A DNA stretch of 64,000 nt, from assembly GCF_022539405.1 (NCBI RefSeq), contig NZ_CP054394.1, positions 126,501 to 190,500 of the forward strand, in the 5' to 3' direction. Positions within the stretch are counted from its first letter, which is position 1, and every line of letters starts with the position of its first letter. This stretch comes from Natranaerofaba carboxydovora (GTDB lineage: Bacteria; Bacillota; Natranaerobiia; Natranaerobiales; Natranaerofabaceae). The position numbers were made by a program, and so were the translations under genes. Below are positions 51,600 to 60,130 of the stretch, piece after piece. The notes below the pieces were generated by a model. It saw only the letters and a program-made list of their open reading frames with translations, had not been told where the DNA came from and made no database searches.

Positions 51600-52823
51600 G
51601 TGGCTATTAAGGATAGACCTGATAAAGAGATGGAAGAAGAAAACCGTTATCTAATTACTTCTGAATCTGTTACAGAAGGTCACCCGGACAAAATATGTGA
51701 TCAGATATCAGATGCAGTATTAGATGCTATCTTAGAGAAGGACCCTGAAGGAAGGGTTGCATGCGAAACTGCTATAACTACTGGGCAGGTTAACATCTTA
51801 GGAGAGATAACTACTAAAGCTTATGTGGATATCCCTACTATTGTAAGGGAGACAATTAGGGAAATTGGTTATGACAGAGCAAAGTATGGATTTGACTGTG
51901 ACACCTGCGGAGTTTCTGTTTCTATTGATGAGCAGTCTCCTGACATAGCTATGGGGGTAGATGATGCTTTAGAAAGCAGGACAGAAGAAGATGAGAAAGA
52001 CACAGGTGCTGGAGACCAGGGAATGATGTATGGCTATGCTGCAAATGAAACTCCAGAGCTAATGCCAATGCCTATAATTCTTGCACACAAAATGTCTAGA
52101 AGATTGTCTGAAGTAAGAAAGAATAAAGAGCTTGATTATTTGAGACCAGACGGAAAAACTCAGGTTACAGTAGAATATTTGGACGGAAAGCCGGTAGCAA
52201 TCAAAAATGTAACAGTATCAACTCAGCATAGTGAAGATGTAGATAATGAAACTATAAGGAAAGATATGATAGAAAAAGTTATTAAGCCAACAGTTCCAAG
52301 CGAGCTTATTGATGATGAAACTGAATACCTGATTAACCCAACAGGAAGATTTGTTGTTGGTGGTCCTCAAGGTGATGCAGGTCTAACAGGAAGAAAAATA
52401 GTTGTAGATACTTATGGCGGTGTTGGCCGCATGGGTGGAGGAGCTTTTTCCGGGAAGGACCCATCAAAAGTTGATAGATCTGCTGCTTATGCAGCTAGAT
52501 ATGGAGCTAAAAATATAGTTGCAGCTGGCCTTGCTGACAAATGTGAAATTCAGGTTGCTTATTCAATTGGTGTAGCAAAACCTGTTTCACTATGGGTTAA
52601 TACCTTTGGAACTGGGAAAGTAAGTGAAGCTAAATTGTCTAAGTGGATTGCGGAAGTATTTGACTGGAGGCCATCAGCTATAATGAAGTCTTTTGACTTG
52701 AAGCGTCCGATTTATAGGCAAACTGCAGCATATGGACATTTTGGCAGAGAAGATTTAGACTTGCCATGGGAGAAAACTGATTTAGTAGATAAACTTAAGA
52801 AAAAATGGGAGGAGGACAAATAA
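51600..52823 (+). CDS. metK: S-adenosylmethionine synthetase
   Basis: Makes SAM from methionine and ATP. The 407-residue protein has GHPDKICDQ, the [11 protein letters not shown] loop and [10 protein letters not shown], all in order. The N-terminal ten residues are charged and extra. It is divergent from the betaine methyltransferase and coupled to ahcY (three-base gap), so it probably supplies SAM for osmolyte synthesis. GTG at 51600 follows TAGGAGGTG. It lacks the SAM riboswitch that controls metY, possibly so that SAM production can continue when demand is osmotic. Confidence 0.96.
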   Translation: MAIKDRPDKEMEEENRYLITSESVTEGHPDKICDQISDAVLDAILEKDPEGRVACETAITTGQVNILGEITTKAYVDIPTIVRETIREIGYDRAKYGFDCDTCGVSVSIDEQSPDIAMGVDDALESRTEEDEKDTGAGDQGMMYGYAANETPELMPMPIILAHKMSRRLSEVRKNKELDYLRPDGKTQVTVEYLDGKPVAIKNVTVSTQHSEDVDNETIRKDMIEKVIKPTVPSELIDDETEYLINPTGRFVVGGPQGDAGLTGRKIVVDTYGGVGRMGGGAFSGKDPSKVDRSAAYAARYGAKNIVAAGLADKCEIQVAYSIGVAKPVSLWVNTFGTGKVSEAKLSKWIAEVFDWRPSAIMKSFDLKRPIYRQTAAYGHFGREDLDLPWEKTDLVDKLKKKWEEDK

Positions 52824-52826
52824 TTT

Positions 52827-54074
52827 ATGTATGATAAAGAATTAGCAAGACAAGGGCAAAACAAAATCGAATGGGCTAGTAACAAAATGCCTGTTCTTGA
52901 AAGTATTTCAGAGAGGTGGAAAAAAGACAAGCCTTTATCAGGAGTAAGGGTGGCAGCATGTCTTCATGTAACAGCTAAAACTGCTAACCTTTTGATCACC
53001 CTTAAAGCTGGAGGAGCTGAGGTGGCTCTTTGTGGATCAAACCCTCTAAGTACTCAGGATGATGTAGTTGCTGCGCTAAATGATATATACGGGGTTGCTA
53101 CCCATGCCAAAAGAGGCGAAGACACAGAGTCATTCTTCCAGAGAATTAAAGACGTGCTTGAAATAAAGCCGCATGTTACAGTGGATGATGGTGCAGATTT
53201 AATAAATGTTGTTCAAAGTGAAAAGAAAGATCTGATTGACAACATTGTTGGAGGAACAGAAGAGACTACAACCGGTGTTACACGTCTTAAAGCTATGGCA
53301 AAAGACGGGGTGTTACCTTTCCCTGTTATTGCTGTTAATGATGCTATGACAAAGCACATGTTTGACAACAGATATGGAACTGGTCAGTCAACTCTTGATG
53401 GGATTATGAGGGCTACTAACTATCTGTTTGCTGGTTCAAGCTTTGTAGTAGTTGGCTATGGATGGTGCGGCCGTGGTGTTGCTAAAGACGCTGATGGACT
53501 TGGAGCAAGAGTTACAGTTGTTGAAGTAGACCCTGTTAGAGCTCTTGAAGCTTCATTAGATGGATTTAGAGTAACCACTATGGAAGAAGCCGCTAAAGAT
53601 GCTGATTTTGTTGTAACTACGACAGGTAACAAGAATGTGATTGACAAGCATCATCTAGAAAATATGAAAGATGGGGCTATTATCTCAAATGCAGGACACT
53701 TCAACGTAGAGATTAATATAGAGGCTCTTGAAGAGATGTCAACTGAAACAAAAGAAGCACGACCAGAAGTGATGGAGTACAATACAAAAGATGGAAGAAA
53801 AATTTATGTAATCGGTGAAGGTAGACTTGTTAACCTCGCTGCAGGAGAGGGTCATCCGGCAGATGTTATGGATATGAGCTTTGCCAACCAGGCTCTATCT
53901 GTAGAGTATCTAGCCAAAGGTGAGGACAAATTAGAGAAGAAAGTTTACCCTGTGCCAGAGCATCTTGATGGAGAGATAGCTGCTCTGAAGTTAGAGCGTA
54001 TGGGAATGAAATTAGAGAAGCTAACCAAAGAACAGGAAACTTACTTGAATTCTTGGGATGTAGGAACTAGCTAA
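52827..54074 (+). CDS. ahcY: S-adenosylhomocysteinase
   Basis: Hydrolyses SAH to homocysteine and adenosine, pulling methylation forward. The 415-residue length matches the short bacterial/archaeal type. The NAD site is VVGYGWCGRGVA, with ISNAGHFNVEI and GEGRLVNLAAGEGHP downstream and the NDAMTKHMFDNRYG region in the middle. It lies three bases after metK. SAH hydrolase together with the MTA/SAH deaminase across the divergent promoter gives two routes for SAH removal. Confidence 0.96.
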   Translation: MYDKELARQGQNKIEWASNKMPVLESISERWKKDKPLSGVRVAACLHVTAKTANLLITLKAGGAEVALCGSNPLSTQDDVVAALNDIYGVATHAKRGEDTESFFQRIKDVLEIKPHVTVDDGADLINVVQSEKKDLIDNIVGGTEETTTGVTRLKAMAKDGVLPFPVIAVNDAMTKHMFDNRYGTGQSTLDGIMRATNYLFAGSSFVVVGYGWCGRGVAKDADGLGARVTVVEVDPVRALEASLDGFRVTTMEEAAKDADFVVTTTGNKNVIDKHHLENMKDGAIISNAGHFNVEINIEALEEMSTETKEARPEVMEYNTKDGRKIYVIGEGRLVNLAAGEGHPADVMDMSFANQALSVEYLAKGEDKLEKKVYPVPEHLDGEIAALKLERMGMKLEKLTKEQETYLNSWDVGTS

Positions 54075-54155
54075 TAAGATAACAATAAAGAATAACCTAT
54101 ATAGAATAACTATGTAGCAACAATATAGTTCGTATAGAAATAGGAGGAAATTAAT

Positions 54156-55019
54156 TTGTATTCTAAAAAAATCTTAGTGTTTATATTAGTAGCTGTTTTT
54201 GCTATTGGAACACTGTTTGTTGGTTGTGGAGAAGAAGCAGGTGAGGGGTCAGTAGATATAGCTTATGTTAACTGGGCTGATAATGTGGCGGTAACATATC
54301 TGGCTCAGGCAGTATTAGAAGAAGAGATGGGTTACGATGTTAATGTAACTATGGCCGATGCCGGCGCAATTTATGAAGATATAGCAGGAGGAGACCATGA
54401 TGTTTTCCTTGCTACATGGCTTCCTATAACTCATCAGGATTACTGGGAACAGCACGGAGATGATATTGATCAAATAGGACCAAACTTTACTGAAGCCAAG
54501 ATAGGTCTTGTAGTGCCTGAATACGTTGATATAGACAGTATAGAAGAAATGGACGATTACGTTGATGAATTTGATGGTCAGTTAATTGGAATTGACCCTG
54601 GTGCTGGTATTATGCAGGCTGCTGGAAATGCTCTAGAAACATATGATAGTCTTTCTGAGTATGAGCTTTTGGATAGTAGTGATGTAGGTATGACATCAGA
54701 GCTATCCCAGGCTGTGGAAGAGGAAGAGTGGGTAGCAGTTACAGGTTGGATACCGCACTGGAAATTTGCTAGATACGATCTTAAATTTTTAGAAGATCCA
54801 GAAGGAGTTTTTGGTGAAGCTGAAGACATATATAATGTTGGTAGGATGGGACTAGGTGACGATATGCCAGAAGTGAGAGAATTCTTTGAAAACTTCTATC
54901 TTGAAGATGATGAATTGCATGAGTTAATGGTTATGATCGAAGAAACAGGAGATGAAGAAGGTTCTGCTAGAGAGTGGATGGAAGATAACATGGATATTGT
55001 AGAAAACTGGCTCCCATAA
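54156..55019 (+). CDS. glycine betaine-type ABC substrate-binding lipoprotein (OpuAC family)
   Basis: A 287-residue lipoprotein with signal sequence ending in LFVGC. The fold is OpuAC: VNWADNVAVTYLAQAVLEEE, LATWLPITHQDYW and TGWIPHWKFARYDL supply the tryptophans that form the aromatic box for quaternary amines. It is very acidic, as expected for an exported protein of a halophile. No permease or ATPase gene is adjacent, so it either works with a transporter elsewhere or as an orphan receptor. TTG at 54156 follows TAGGAGG. It is third after metK and ahcY. Confidence 0.88.
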   Translation: MYSKKILVFILVAVFAIGTLFVGCGEEAGEGSVDIAYVNWADNVAVTYLAQAVLEEEMGYDVNVTMADAGAIYEDIAGGDHDVFLATWLPITHQDYWEQHGDDIDQIGPNFTEAKIGLVVPEYVDIDSIEEMDDYVDEFDGQLIGIDPGAGIMQAAGNALETYDSLSEYELLDSSDVGMTSELSQAVEEEEWVAVTGWIPHWKFARYDLKFLEDPEGVFGEAEDIYNVGRMGLGDDMPEVREFFENFYLEDDELHELMVMIEETGDEEGSAREWMEDNMDIVENWLP

Positions 55020-55074
55020 ACGATGTATAAAAATCTTTAATGGTTACAGTATGATATTTAGGAAAGTATAAAAA

Positions 55075-55107
55075 CTAAGGGGCTTAGTGCCCCTTGGTTT
55101 TATTTTT
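55075..55107 (+). terminator. terminator after the OpuAC gene
   Basis: CTAAGGGGC and GCCCCTTGG pair over a short loop, with TTTTATTTTT after it. It lies 18 bases before the next start codon, so the MetE-like gene may depend partly on read-through or its own promoter. Confidence 0.75.
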
Positions 55108-55124
55108 AGTTAGGGAGTGATAAT

Positions 55125-56204
55125 ATGGCAAAGAAAAAACTTACCGGTGAGATTGGTGCAATAGGTAGTCTGCCTTTTGAAGATACAGATAAAGCAATTG
55201 ATTTTGTCTTCAAATATTTAAAAAATTTCCCCCATTGGCCTCAGCTGCCTAATTTGGGCGAAAAAGAGGACTTCATTCAGCAGTATGTTTCTAACTTGAT
55301 CGATCGCGATTTTTTATACAAAAATGAAAAAGGATATTTAAGGGCCAGAACAGGATCAGATGATAGTGAGTTTACCAATAAGTTAACAGACTTTATGGAG
55401 ATAACCCTTCAAGTGGAAGAAGGTGATGACAGCTTACTTAGTGAATTTGCTTTTCCAAGAGAAAATGCGGAAGGGTTTTATAAATTTTTGGATATTTTAA
55501 ACAATTCTAATAATCTAGATTTTGATTTCCTTAAAGGCCAGGTCAGTGGTCCCTTGACCCTAGGGTTAGAGTTAAAAGATGGTGAGGGAAGAAGCGTATT
55601 TTTTGACCCACAGTGGCAGGAAATTATATCCATGAATCTAGCTAACAAAGCAAAGTGGCAGACCAAGGAACTAAATAAGTTTAATAAAAATACCGTTGTA
55701 TTTTTTGATGACCCTGGGCTAACAGCTTATGGTAAAAGTTCCTACGTTGGCCTTGACAGAGATGATATTGTTAGATGTTTTGAGAGAATTGTTAGAGGAG
55801 TTAGGTCAGAAGGTGCTTATGCAGGTATACATGTTTGTGCGGGAGCGGATCTTTCAATACCCCTTGATGCAGGGATTGATATTCTTAACTTTGATGCCTA
55901 TGAATTTTTCAACTCTGCCCTACCCTATACTGACAAACTAAATAGCTTTTTGTCTCATGGTGGTTATATTGCCTGGGGTCTTGTACCTTCCGATGAAAGG
56001 ATCTTTGATGAATCTGCTGATTCTTTAATAGATCAATTAAATGAAAAAATTGAAAAGTTAGATAGCATGGGTGTGTCTTCTGATTTGGTGAAAAAACAGT
56101 CTTTTATAACTCCTGCATGTGGTCTTGGAAGCAGGAGTGAAGATGTAGCTGTTAAAGTATATGAAATGTTAAACGAGATTTATAATAAAAAGGTATTGGG
56201 ATAA
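55125..56204 (+). CDS. UROD/MetE-like barrel protein, possible methionine synthase
   Basis: A 359-residue protein of the cobalamin-independent methionine synthase/uroporphyrinogen decarboxylase superfamily. The zinc-site pattern is His236 and Cys238 in GIHVCAG, a possible Glu260 and Cys332 in TPACGLGSRS. It lacks the N-terminal half of full MetE, like the short folate-independent methionine synthases described in archaea and some anaerobes. The KGQVSGPLTLGL segment fits the barrel. Beside metK and ahcY, it could regenerate methionine from homocysteine, with a corrinoid protein as donor. Another methyltransferase role is possible. Confidence 0.75.
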   Translation: MAKKKLTGEIGAIGSLPFEDTDKAIDFVFKYLKNFPHWPQLPNLGEKEDFIQQYVSNLIDRDFLYKNEKGYLRARTGSDDSEFTNKLTDFMEITLQVEEGDDSLLSEFAFPRENAEGFYKFLDILNNSNNLDFDFLKGQVSGPLTLGLELKDGEGRSVFFDPQWQEIISMNLANKAKWQTKELNKFNKNTVVFFDDPGLTAYGKSSYVGLDRDDIVRCFERIVRGVRSEGAYAGIHVCAGADLSIPLDAGIDILNFDAYEFFNSALPYTDKLNSFLSHGGYIAWGLVPSDERIFDESADSLIDQLNEKIEKLDSMGVSSDLVKKQSFITPACGLGSRSEDVAVKVYEMLNEIYNKKVLG

Positions 56205-56216
56205 TATCTAAATAAA

Positions 56217-56258
56217 AGCCGGGTTCTAATGAAAACTTTTTGGAACCCGGTTCTTTTG
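56217..56258 (+). terminator. terminator after the MetE-like gene
   Basis: CCGGGTTC and GAACCCGG form a perfect eight-bp stem with a 16-base loop, followed by TTCTTTT. Confidence 0.8.
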
Positions 56259-56305
56259 GTTTGCTAGCATGAGTTAGATAAGTTAGCTTTTAATTGCGAA
56301 ATTTT

Positions 56306-56525
56306 GATTCTGGTGCAAAAAGTCTATTCACATAAGATAGAGTTTTTAATTGATACATCTAAAACTCGTCAGCGGTCGAAATAAGGCTTCCAAATCAATG
56401 AACTCATCCTGAGTTCGATTAGCTAATGACATCCTGTCATTAGACCTTATTTCTCCCGCTTCCTCGTCAAGATGTATTATAATTAAAAACAAAACTTTGC
56501 TCATATGACTTTTTGCACCGGAATC
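56306..56525. repeat. GATTC inverted-repeat element with multibranch interior
   Basis: A 220-bp element. Ends GATTCTGGTGCAAAAAGTC and GACTTTTTGCACCGGAATC differ at one position. Inside are nested stems: 56353-56360 with 56470-56477, 56371-56375 with 56456-56460, and 56379-56386 with 56445-56452. The last encloses two perfect hairpins (56400-56416 and 56423-56443), both with loop TCC (GGA on the other strand). It sits in the probable 3' UTR of the minus-strand BCCT gene. No protein frame is seen. Confidence 0.75.
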
Positions 56526-56574
56526 AATTTTTAGTTAATTCTAGCGATAAGTTAGTAGCTAGCTAGGCAGGTGT

Positions 56575-58185
56575 TTAGTCATCAGGGTCATCGCTGCTTA
56601 AAGTTTTAAATAACTGCTTGAATTTTTTCTGGTCTAAGATTTTCATCTGTTTTTCATGGGTGAATTTAACCCCTTTAATTAGAGAAAAACTCATTAAGAT
56701 CAGAATAATTGACAGTGGAAGACCTGCACTTATGACTGCAGTCTGTAAAGCCATTAAGGCTTTTTCACCACCAATTAATAGCAGTGTGGCGGCAAGTAAT
56801 CCTTCGATAACAGCCCAGAAAACCCTTTGTTGTCTGGGTGAATTTATAACACCTCCGGATGTTAGCTTGTCTACTACCAGTGAACCTGAATCCGAAGAAG
56901 TTATGAAATATGATACGACTAGGGTTGTAATCAAAACAAACATGATGACACGTATAATCTCTGTTAAGAAAGGTATGTGCAATAAACTGACCATTTCAAA
57001 TAAAGCGACAGGGTAGTTTTCCTGTACTGTTGAAAAAAGTGCACCATCAGAGCCAACATCCAGGAATATGGAAGTGCCTCCAAATACAGTTAACCAGAAA
57101 AATGACAGTAGTGAAGGTACCAATAAAACTCCAAGAACTAGCTCTCTGATAGTCCTTCCTTTAGAGATTCTTGCAATAAACATTCCCACGAAAGGCGACC
57201 ATGAGATCCACCAAGCTAAGTAAAAAATAGTCCAATCTGCTTGCCACGCTGAATTATCCCCTATGGCAACAAAAGATGCATATTGTATGATGTTACTAAA
57301 ATATAAACCTAAAGAGTTAGAGAATAACTGAATTATATAAAAAGTCGGCCCTAAAATAAAAATAGCAACCATAAAAACAAAAGCCATTTTGATGGTGAGT
57401 TCTGATAAGAATCTAACACCTTTATGAATACCTGCCATAACGGAAATAGTAGCAAGCAAAGTTATAATAACTATCAATCCCACTTGAATATTTACACTAA
57501 AACCAATTCCTAGCATGTAGTCAAGACCACTATTAATTTGCTGCGCACCTAGTCCTAAAGAGGTTGCTAGTCCAAACATAGTTGATATGACTGCAAAAGT
57601 ATCTATTATATCTCCTGTAACACCATAAATTCTATCCTTTATAAAAGGATAAAAAACTGACCTTAATGACAATGGAAGCTTCTTATTAAAAGAAAAGTAA
57701 GCAAGTCCCAATGCTAGAAGTGCATATATTCCCCATGGATGTAGTCCCCAGTGATAAAAGGTTGAAGCCATGGCAGAAGCAGCAGGATCGGAACTCTCAA
57801 ATATGGGAGTTTCATTAACAAAATGTGTAAGTGGTTCACCTACAGCCCAAAACATTAATCCAATACCCATTCCAGCTGAAATAAGCATAGAATACCATGC
57901 AAGATTTGAGAATTCAGGCTTGCTATATATACCACCTATTCTTACATTTCCAAGCTTTGTTAAAGCTAAATAAAAACAAACAATTACGAAAAAATTACTA
58001 GATAAAATAAATAACCAGTCAAAATTTGTAACAATACTTTCATTCAAAAAGTTTAACATTCTGTTAGCCTGGTCTAAATTTAAAAGCGCATAAATGGTAA
58101 AAATTAAAATAAAAATTGTACTCGTAAAGGAAACTACAGGATTCATATTAAGTCCAAATTTCGTAAAGTTTCTTTTTGATTCCAC
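56575..58185 (-). CDS. BCCT family betaine/choline/carnitine transporter
   Basis: A 536-residue secondary transporter with twelve membrane helices. It carries the glycine-rich helix GMGIGLMFWAVGEP (residues 105-118) and the BCCT tryptophan signature WTIFYLAWWISWSPF (318-332), whose aromatics bind trimethylammonium substrates. The charged C-terminal tail is short, with little sign of a long osmosensor. It likely imports betaine with sodium. It closes the betaine/methyl-cycle island, convergent with the MetE-like gene. GTG at 58185 follows GGGAGAG. Confidence 0.93.
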   Translation of the reverse strand: MESKRNFTKFGLNMNPVVSFTSTIFILIFTIYALLNLDQANRMLNFLNESIVTNFDWLFILSSNFFVIVCFYLALTKLGNVRIGGIYSKPEFSNLAWYSMLISAGMGIGLMFWAVGEPLTHFVNETPIFESSDPAASAMASTFYHWGLHPWGIYALLALGLAYFSFNKKLPLSLRSVFYPFIKDRIYGVTGDIIDTFAVISTMFGLATSLGLGAQQINSGLDYMLGIGFSVNIQVGLIVIITLLATISVMAGIHKGVRFLSELTIKMAFVFMVAIFILGPTFYIIQLFSNSLGLYFSNIIQYASFVAIGDNSAWQADWTIFYLAWWISWSPFVGMFIARISKGRTIRELVLGVLLVPSLLSFFWLTVFGGTSIFLDVGSDGALFSTVQENYPVALFEMVSLLHIPFLTEIIRVIMFVLITTLVVSYFITSSDSGSLVVDKLTSGGVINSPRQQRVFWAVIEGLLAATLLLIGGEKALMALQTAVISAGLPLSIILILMSFSLIKGVKFTHEKQMKILDQKKFKQLFKTLSSDDPDD

Positions 58186-58359
58186 TAATATCTCTCCCTT
58201 TCCTCATTGTAGGCTAAGTACACAGTTTCTATCTGGTATTAAAAAATCCTGTCAATCATAATAAAAAGTGTGTTATAGATTATATTATATGAATTGTGAG
58301 ACTTACATGAGGGAAAATAAAATAAAACGCTTATATTAATTGTTTTAGGGAGGGTTATA

Positions 58360-58929
58360 ATGACAACGATTTCGGATAATCACCTGCATTTTGACTTAAT
58401 TCAACTAAACGAAAGGCTTATAACTTTAGAAGTAAATCTTGAAAAATCTCTTAGAGATTTAACAGATCAATTTCATAAAAATAAACAGGAAATGATATCT
58501 TTACAAAACAAAATCTCCAGGTTTAAAAGTCAAATTTCAAATAAATTCAAAAATTTGGAGGACAAAACCACATCGGTAGAGAAACTTGACGCAATAATAG
58601 GGAAAACTTTTCCTCTAAAACATGATATTATGCAGGATAAGTTTACTTTAAATGAAGAATGTTCAAGGATTATACAGTTATTAAGCGATTTGATTCAAAA
58701 ACAAAATAATATAGGTTACAAAATTCAAGAGATAAACATTAATCTTCAATCCTTAAAGGCAATTAGAAGTCTGTCTATGCAGCTAGAAAAAAATTTGGGC
58801 AGTAAAATTAGTCCCGAAGAATTCATGGTAAGTCCAACTATAGATTATCAGCCTTTATATATGATTCAAGAAGTATTGGATAAATTAAATGAGTATGAAG
58901 ATGTCTATTTGAATGATAGTTACTATTAG
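58360..58929 (+). CDS. coiled-coil protein of unknown function
   Basis: A 189-residue protein with heptad-rich Leu/Ile/Lys/Glu helices over most of its length (for example LEVNLEKSLRDLTDQFHKNK and IQEININLQSLKAIRSLSMQ). There is no signal or membrane segment. The C-terminal 40 residues (SPTIDYQPLYMIQEVLDKLN) look more ordered. No family is recognised. The ATG follows AGGGAGGG. It lies 109 bases before the glutamine-rich protein gene on the same strand, and a shared transcript is possible. Confidence 0.6.
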   Translation: MTTISDNHLHFDLIQLNERLITLEVNLEKSLRDLTDQFHKNKQEMISLQNKISRFKSQISNKFKNLEDKTTSVEKLDAIIGKTFPLKHDIMQDKFTLNEECSRIIQLLSDLIQKQNNIGYKIQEININLQSLKAIRSLSMQLEKNLGSKISPEEFMVSPTIDYQPLYMIQEVLDKLNEYEDVYLNDSYY

Positions 58930-58989
58930 ATAGTTTTTATGGGAAAAAAAACCTTACATATATAGCTCTAGCACGGGAGAAATTATTAA

Positions 58990-59038
58990 TGCAGGGAAAT
59001 CACCTGCAAAAAAATTCGGATAGGAGGAGGCCTTATCC
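58990..59038 (+). promoter_or_regulatory. leader with ribosome site in a hairpin loop
   Basis: GCAGG/CCTGC forms a hairpin at 58992-59008. Just before the ATG, GGATA...TATCC (59018-59037) encloses AGGAGGAGG, so the ribosome site is displayed in a loop. This could control access to the message for the glutamine-rich protein. Confidence 0.4.
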
Positions 59039-59851
59039 ATGACAAAAAGAAAAGATAAGGAAAGCGCTTTGGAAAGGCTGACTAAAAGAAGGTCGGATGA
59101 GGAAATATCAAGAGAGTTTTCTGGAGTAGATCAAGGCACTAATAGCTCAAGCAATCAACAATCAAGTGGGCAAAGTAGTGTAAATAGTCAGCAGGATTAC
59201 AGTCAACAGCAGCAGAATCAGAATACGACTCAGTATCAACAAAACAGTCAAAACCAGCAGAACAGTCAAAACCAGAATATGCAGCAATCAAGTGGGCAAC
59301 CAATGCAGCAATCCGGACAGCAGTATTCTCAGCAGCAAAACCAAGCAGGGCAGAGTCTTACTGACAAATATCGTCAAGGATTAAGCCAGCAGCTGCAGGT
59401 GAGCGGTGGTTTTAATAACCAAATGCAGTCTGGTTCTAATTATCAAAGATCCCAAATGTATGCAACACAGGCGGGAGGACAGCAGTCGCAGCAGTACCCT
59501 CTTTCTCAATTTCCTCAAATGTTAGGTCAGTTGAAGAGGCAAGCGCAGCAGCAGCAGATAAAAACTGACTCAGAAGTTTCAAAGGCACTTCAATCTGCTA
59601 TGAGTGCAATAAGCCAGGCGCAGCAGTTAATCAAGAATAACCAGATTTACAATCAACTAAACCAGGTTATTGAGCAGTCAAACGCCCAGCTTCAAAACGA
59701 AATTGGTCAATTAGGCCAAACGCAGCAACAAGAGACAGCGCAGGCAATGCAACAACCACAGCAGACACAACAGCAGTTGCAGCAGCAAGCACAACAACAA
59801 CCACAACAACAGCAGCAGCAACAACAGCCACAGCAAAATCAGATGCAGTAG
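59039..59851 (+). CDS. glutamine-rich low-complexity protein
   Basis: A 270-residue protein. A charged N-terminus (KRKDKESALERLTKRRSDEE) is followed by long Gln/Asn/Ser stretches (about residues 35-110), a mixed middle with helix-like segments (VSKALQSAMSAISQAQQLIK at about 180-200) and a C-terminal run of almost pure Gln and Pro (about 230-270). Codons alternate CAG and CAA, so it is not a simple slippage repeat and the glutamines seem to be selected. There is no signal or membrane helix. It may be a prion-like or spore-coat-like scaffold; neither is shown. Confidence 0.7.
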   Translation: MTKRKDKESALERLTKRRSDEEISREFSGVDQGTNSSSNQQSSGQSSVNSQQDYSQQQQNQNTTQYQQNSQNQQNSQNQNMQQSSGQPMQQSGQQYSQQQNQAGQSLTDKYRQGLSQQLQVSGGFNNQMQSGSNYQRSQMYATQAGGQQSQQYPLSQFPQMLGQLKRQAQQQQIKTDSEVSKALQSAMSAISQAQQLIKNNQIYNQLNQVIEQSNAQLQNEIGQLGQTQQQETAQAMQQPQQTQQQLQQQAQQQPQQQQQQQQPQQNQMQ

Positions 59852-59924
59852 ATTAAGCGCCAATCATACCTTAACAACACAACACCTAAAATCAGTTTAG
59901 AAGGACTCCTCCCTGAACTGTTAC

Positions 59925-59967
59925 GGGGCTGCCACAAAAGATATATACTTTTGGGCAGCCCCTTTTT
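59925..59967 (+). terminator. terminator after the glutamine-rich gene
   Basis: GGGGCTGCC and GGCAGCCCC pair, extended inside by CAAAAG/CTTTTG, and are followed by TTTTTGT. Confidence 0.9.
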
Positions 59968-60019
59968 GTATTTAATGTAAGTAAGTGCAAAGGATTGATT
60001 AGTATGATAAAATAATAGC

Positions 60020-60092
60020 GATTCTTATTTGATAAAAATTTTATTGCAATCAAAAACAAAAGTTTGTTTATATGACTTTTTGCAGTTGAATC
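60020..60092. repeat. GATTC element, degenerate copy
   Basis: The right end (TATGACTTTTTGCAGTTGAATC) and the inner AACAAAAGTTTG match the right half of the elements at 34361 and 56306. The left part, from GATTC at 60020, is poorly preserved. It lies just upstream of uvrB. Confidence 0.55.
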
Positions 60093-60130
60093 ATGTTTAA
60101 ATGGAATGGAAGAATTGGAGGAATGTAACT

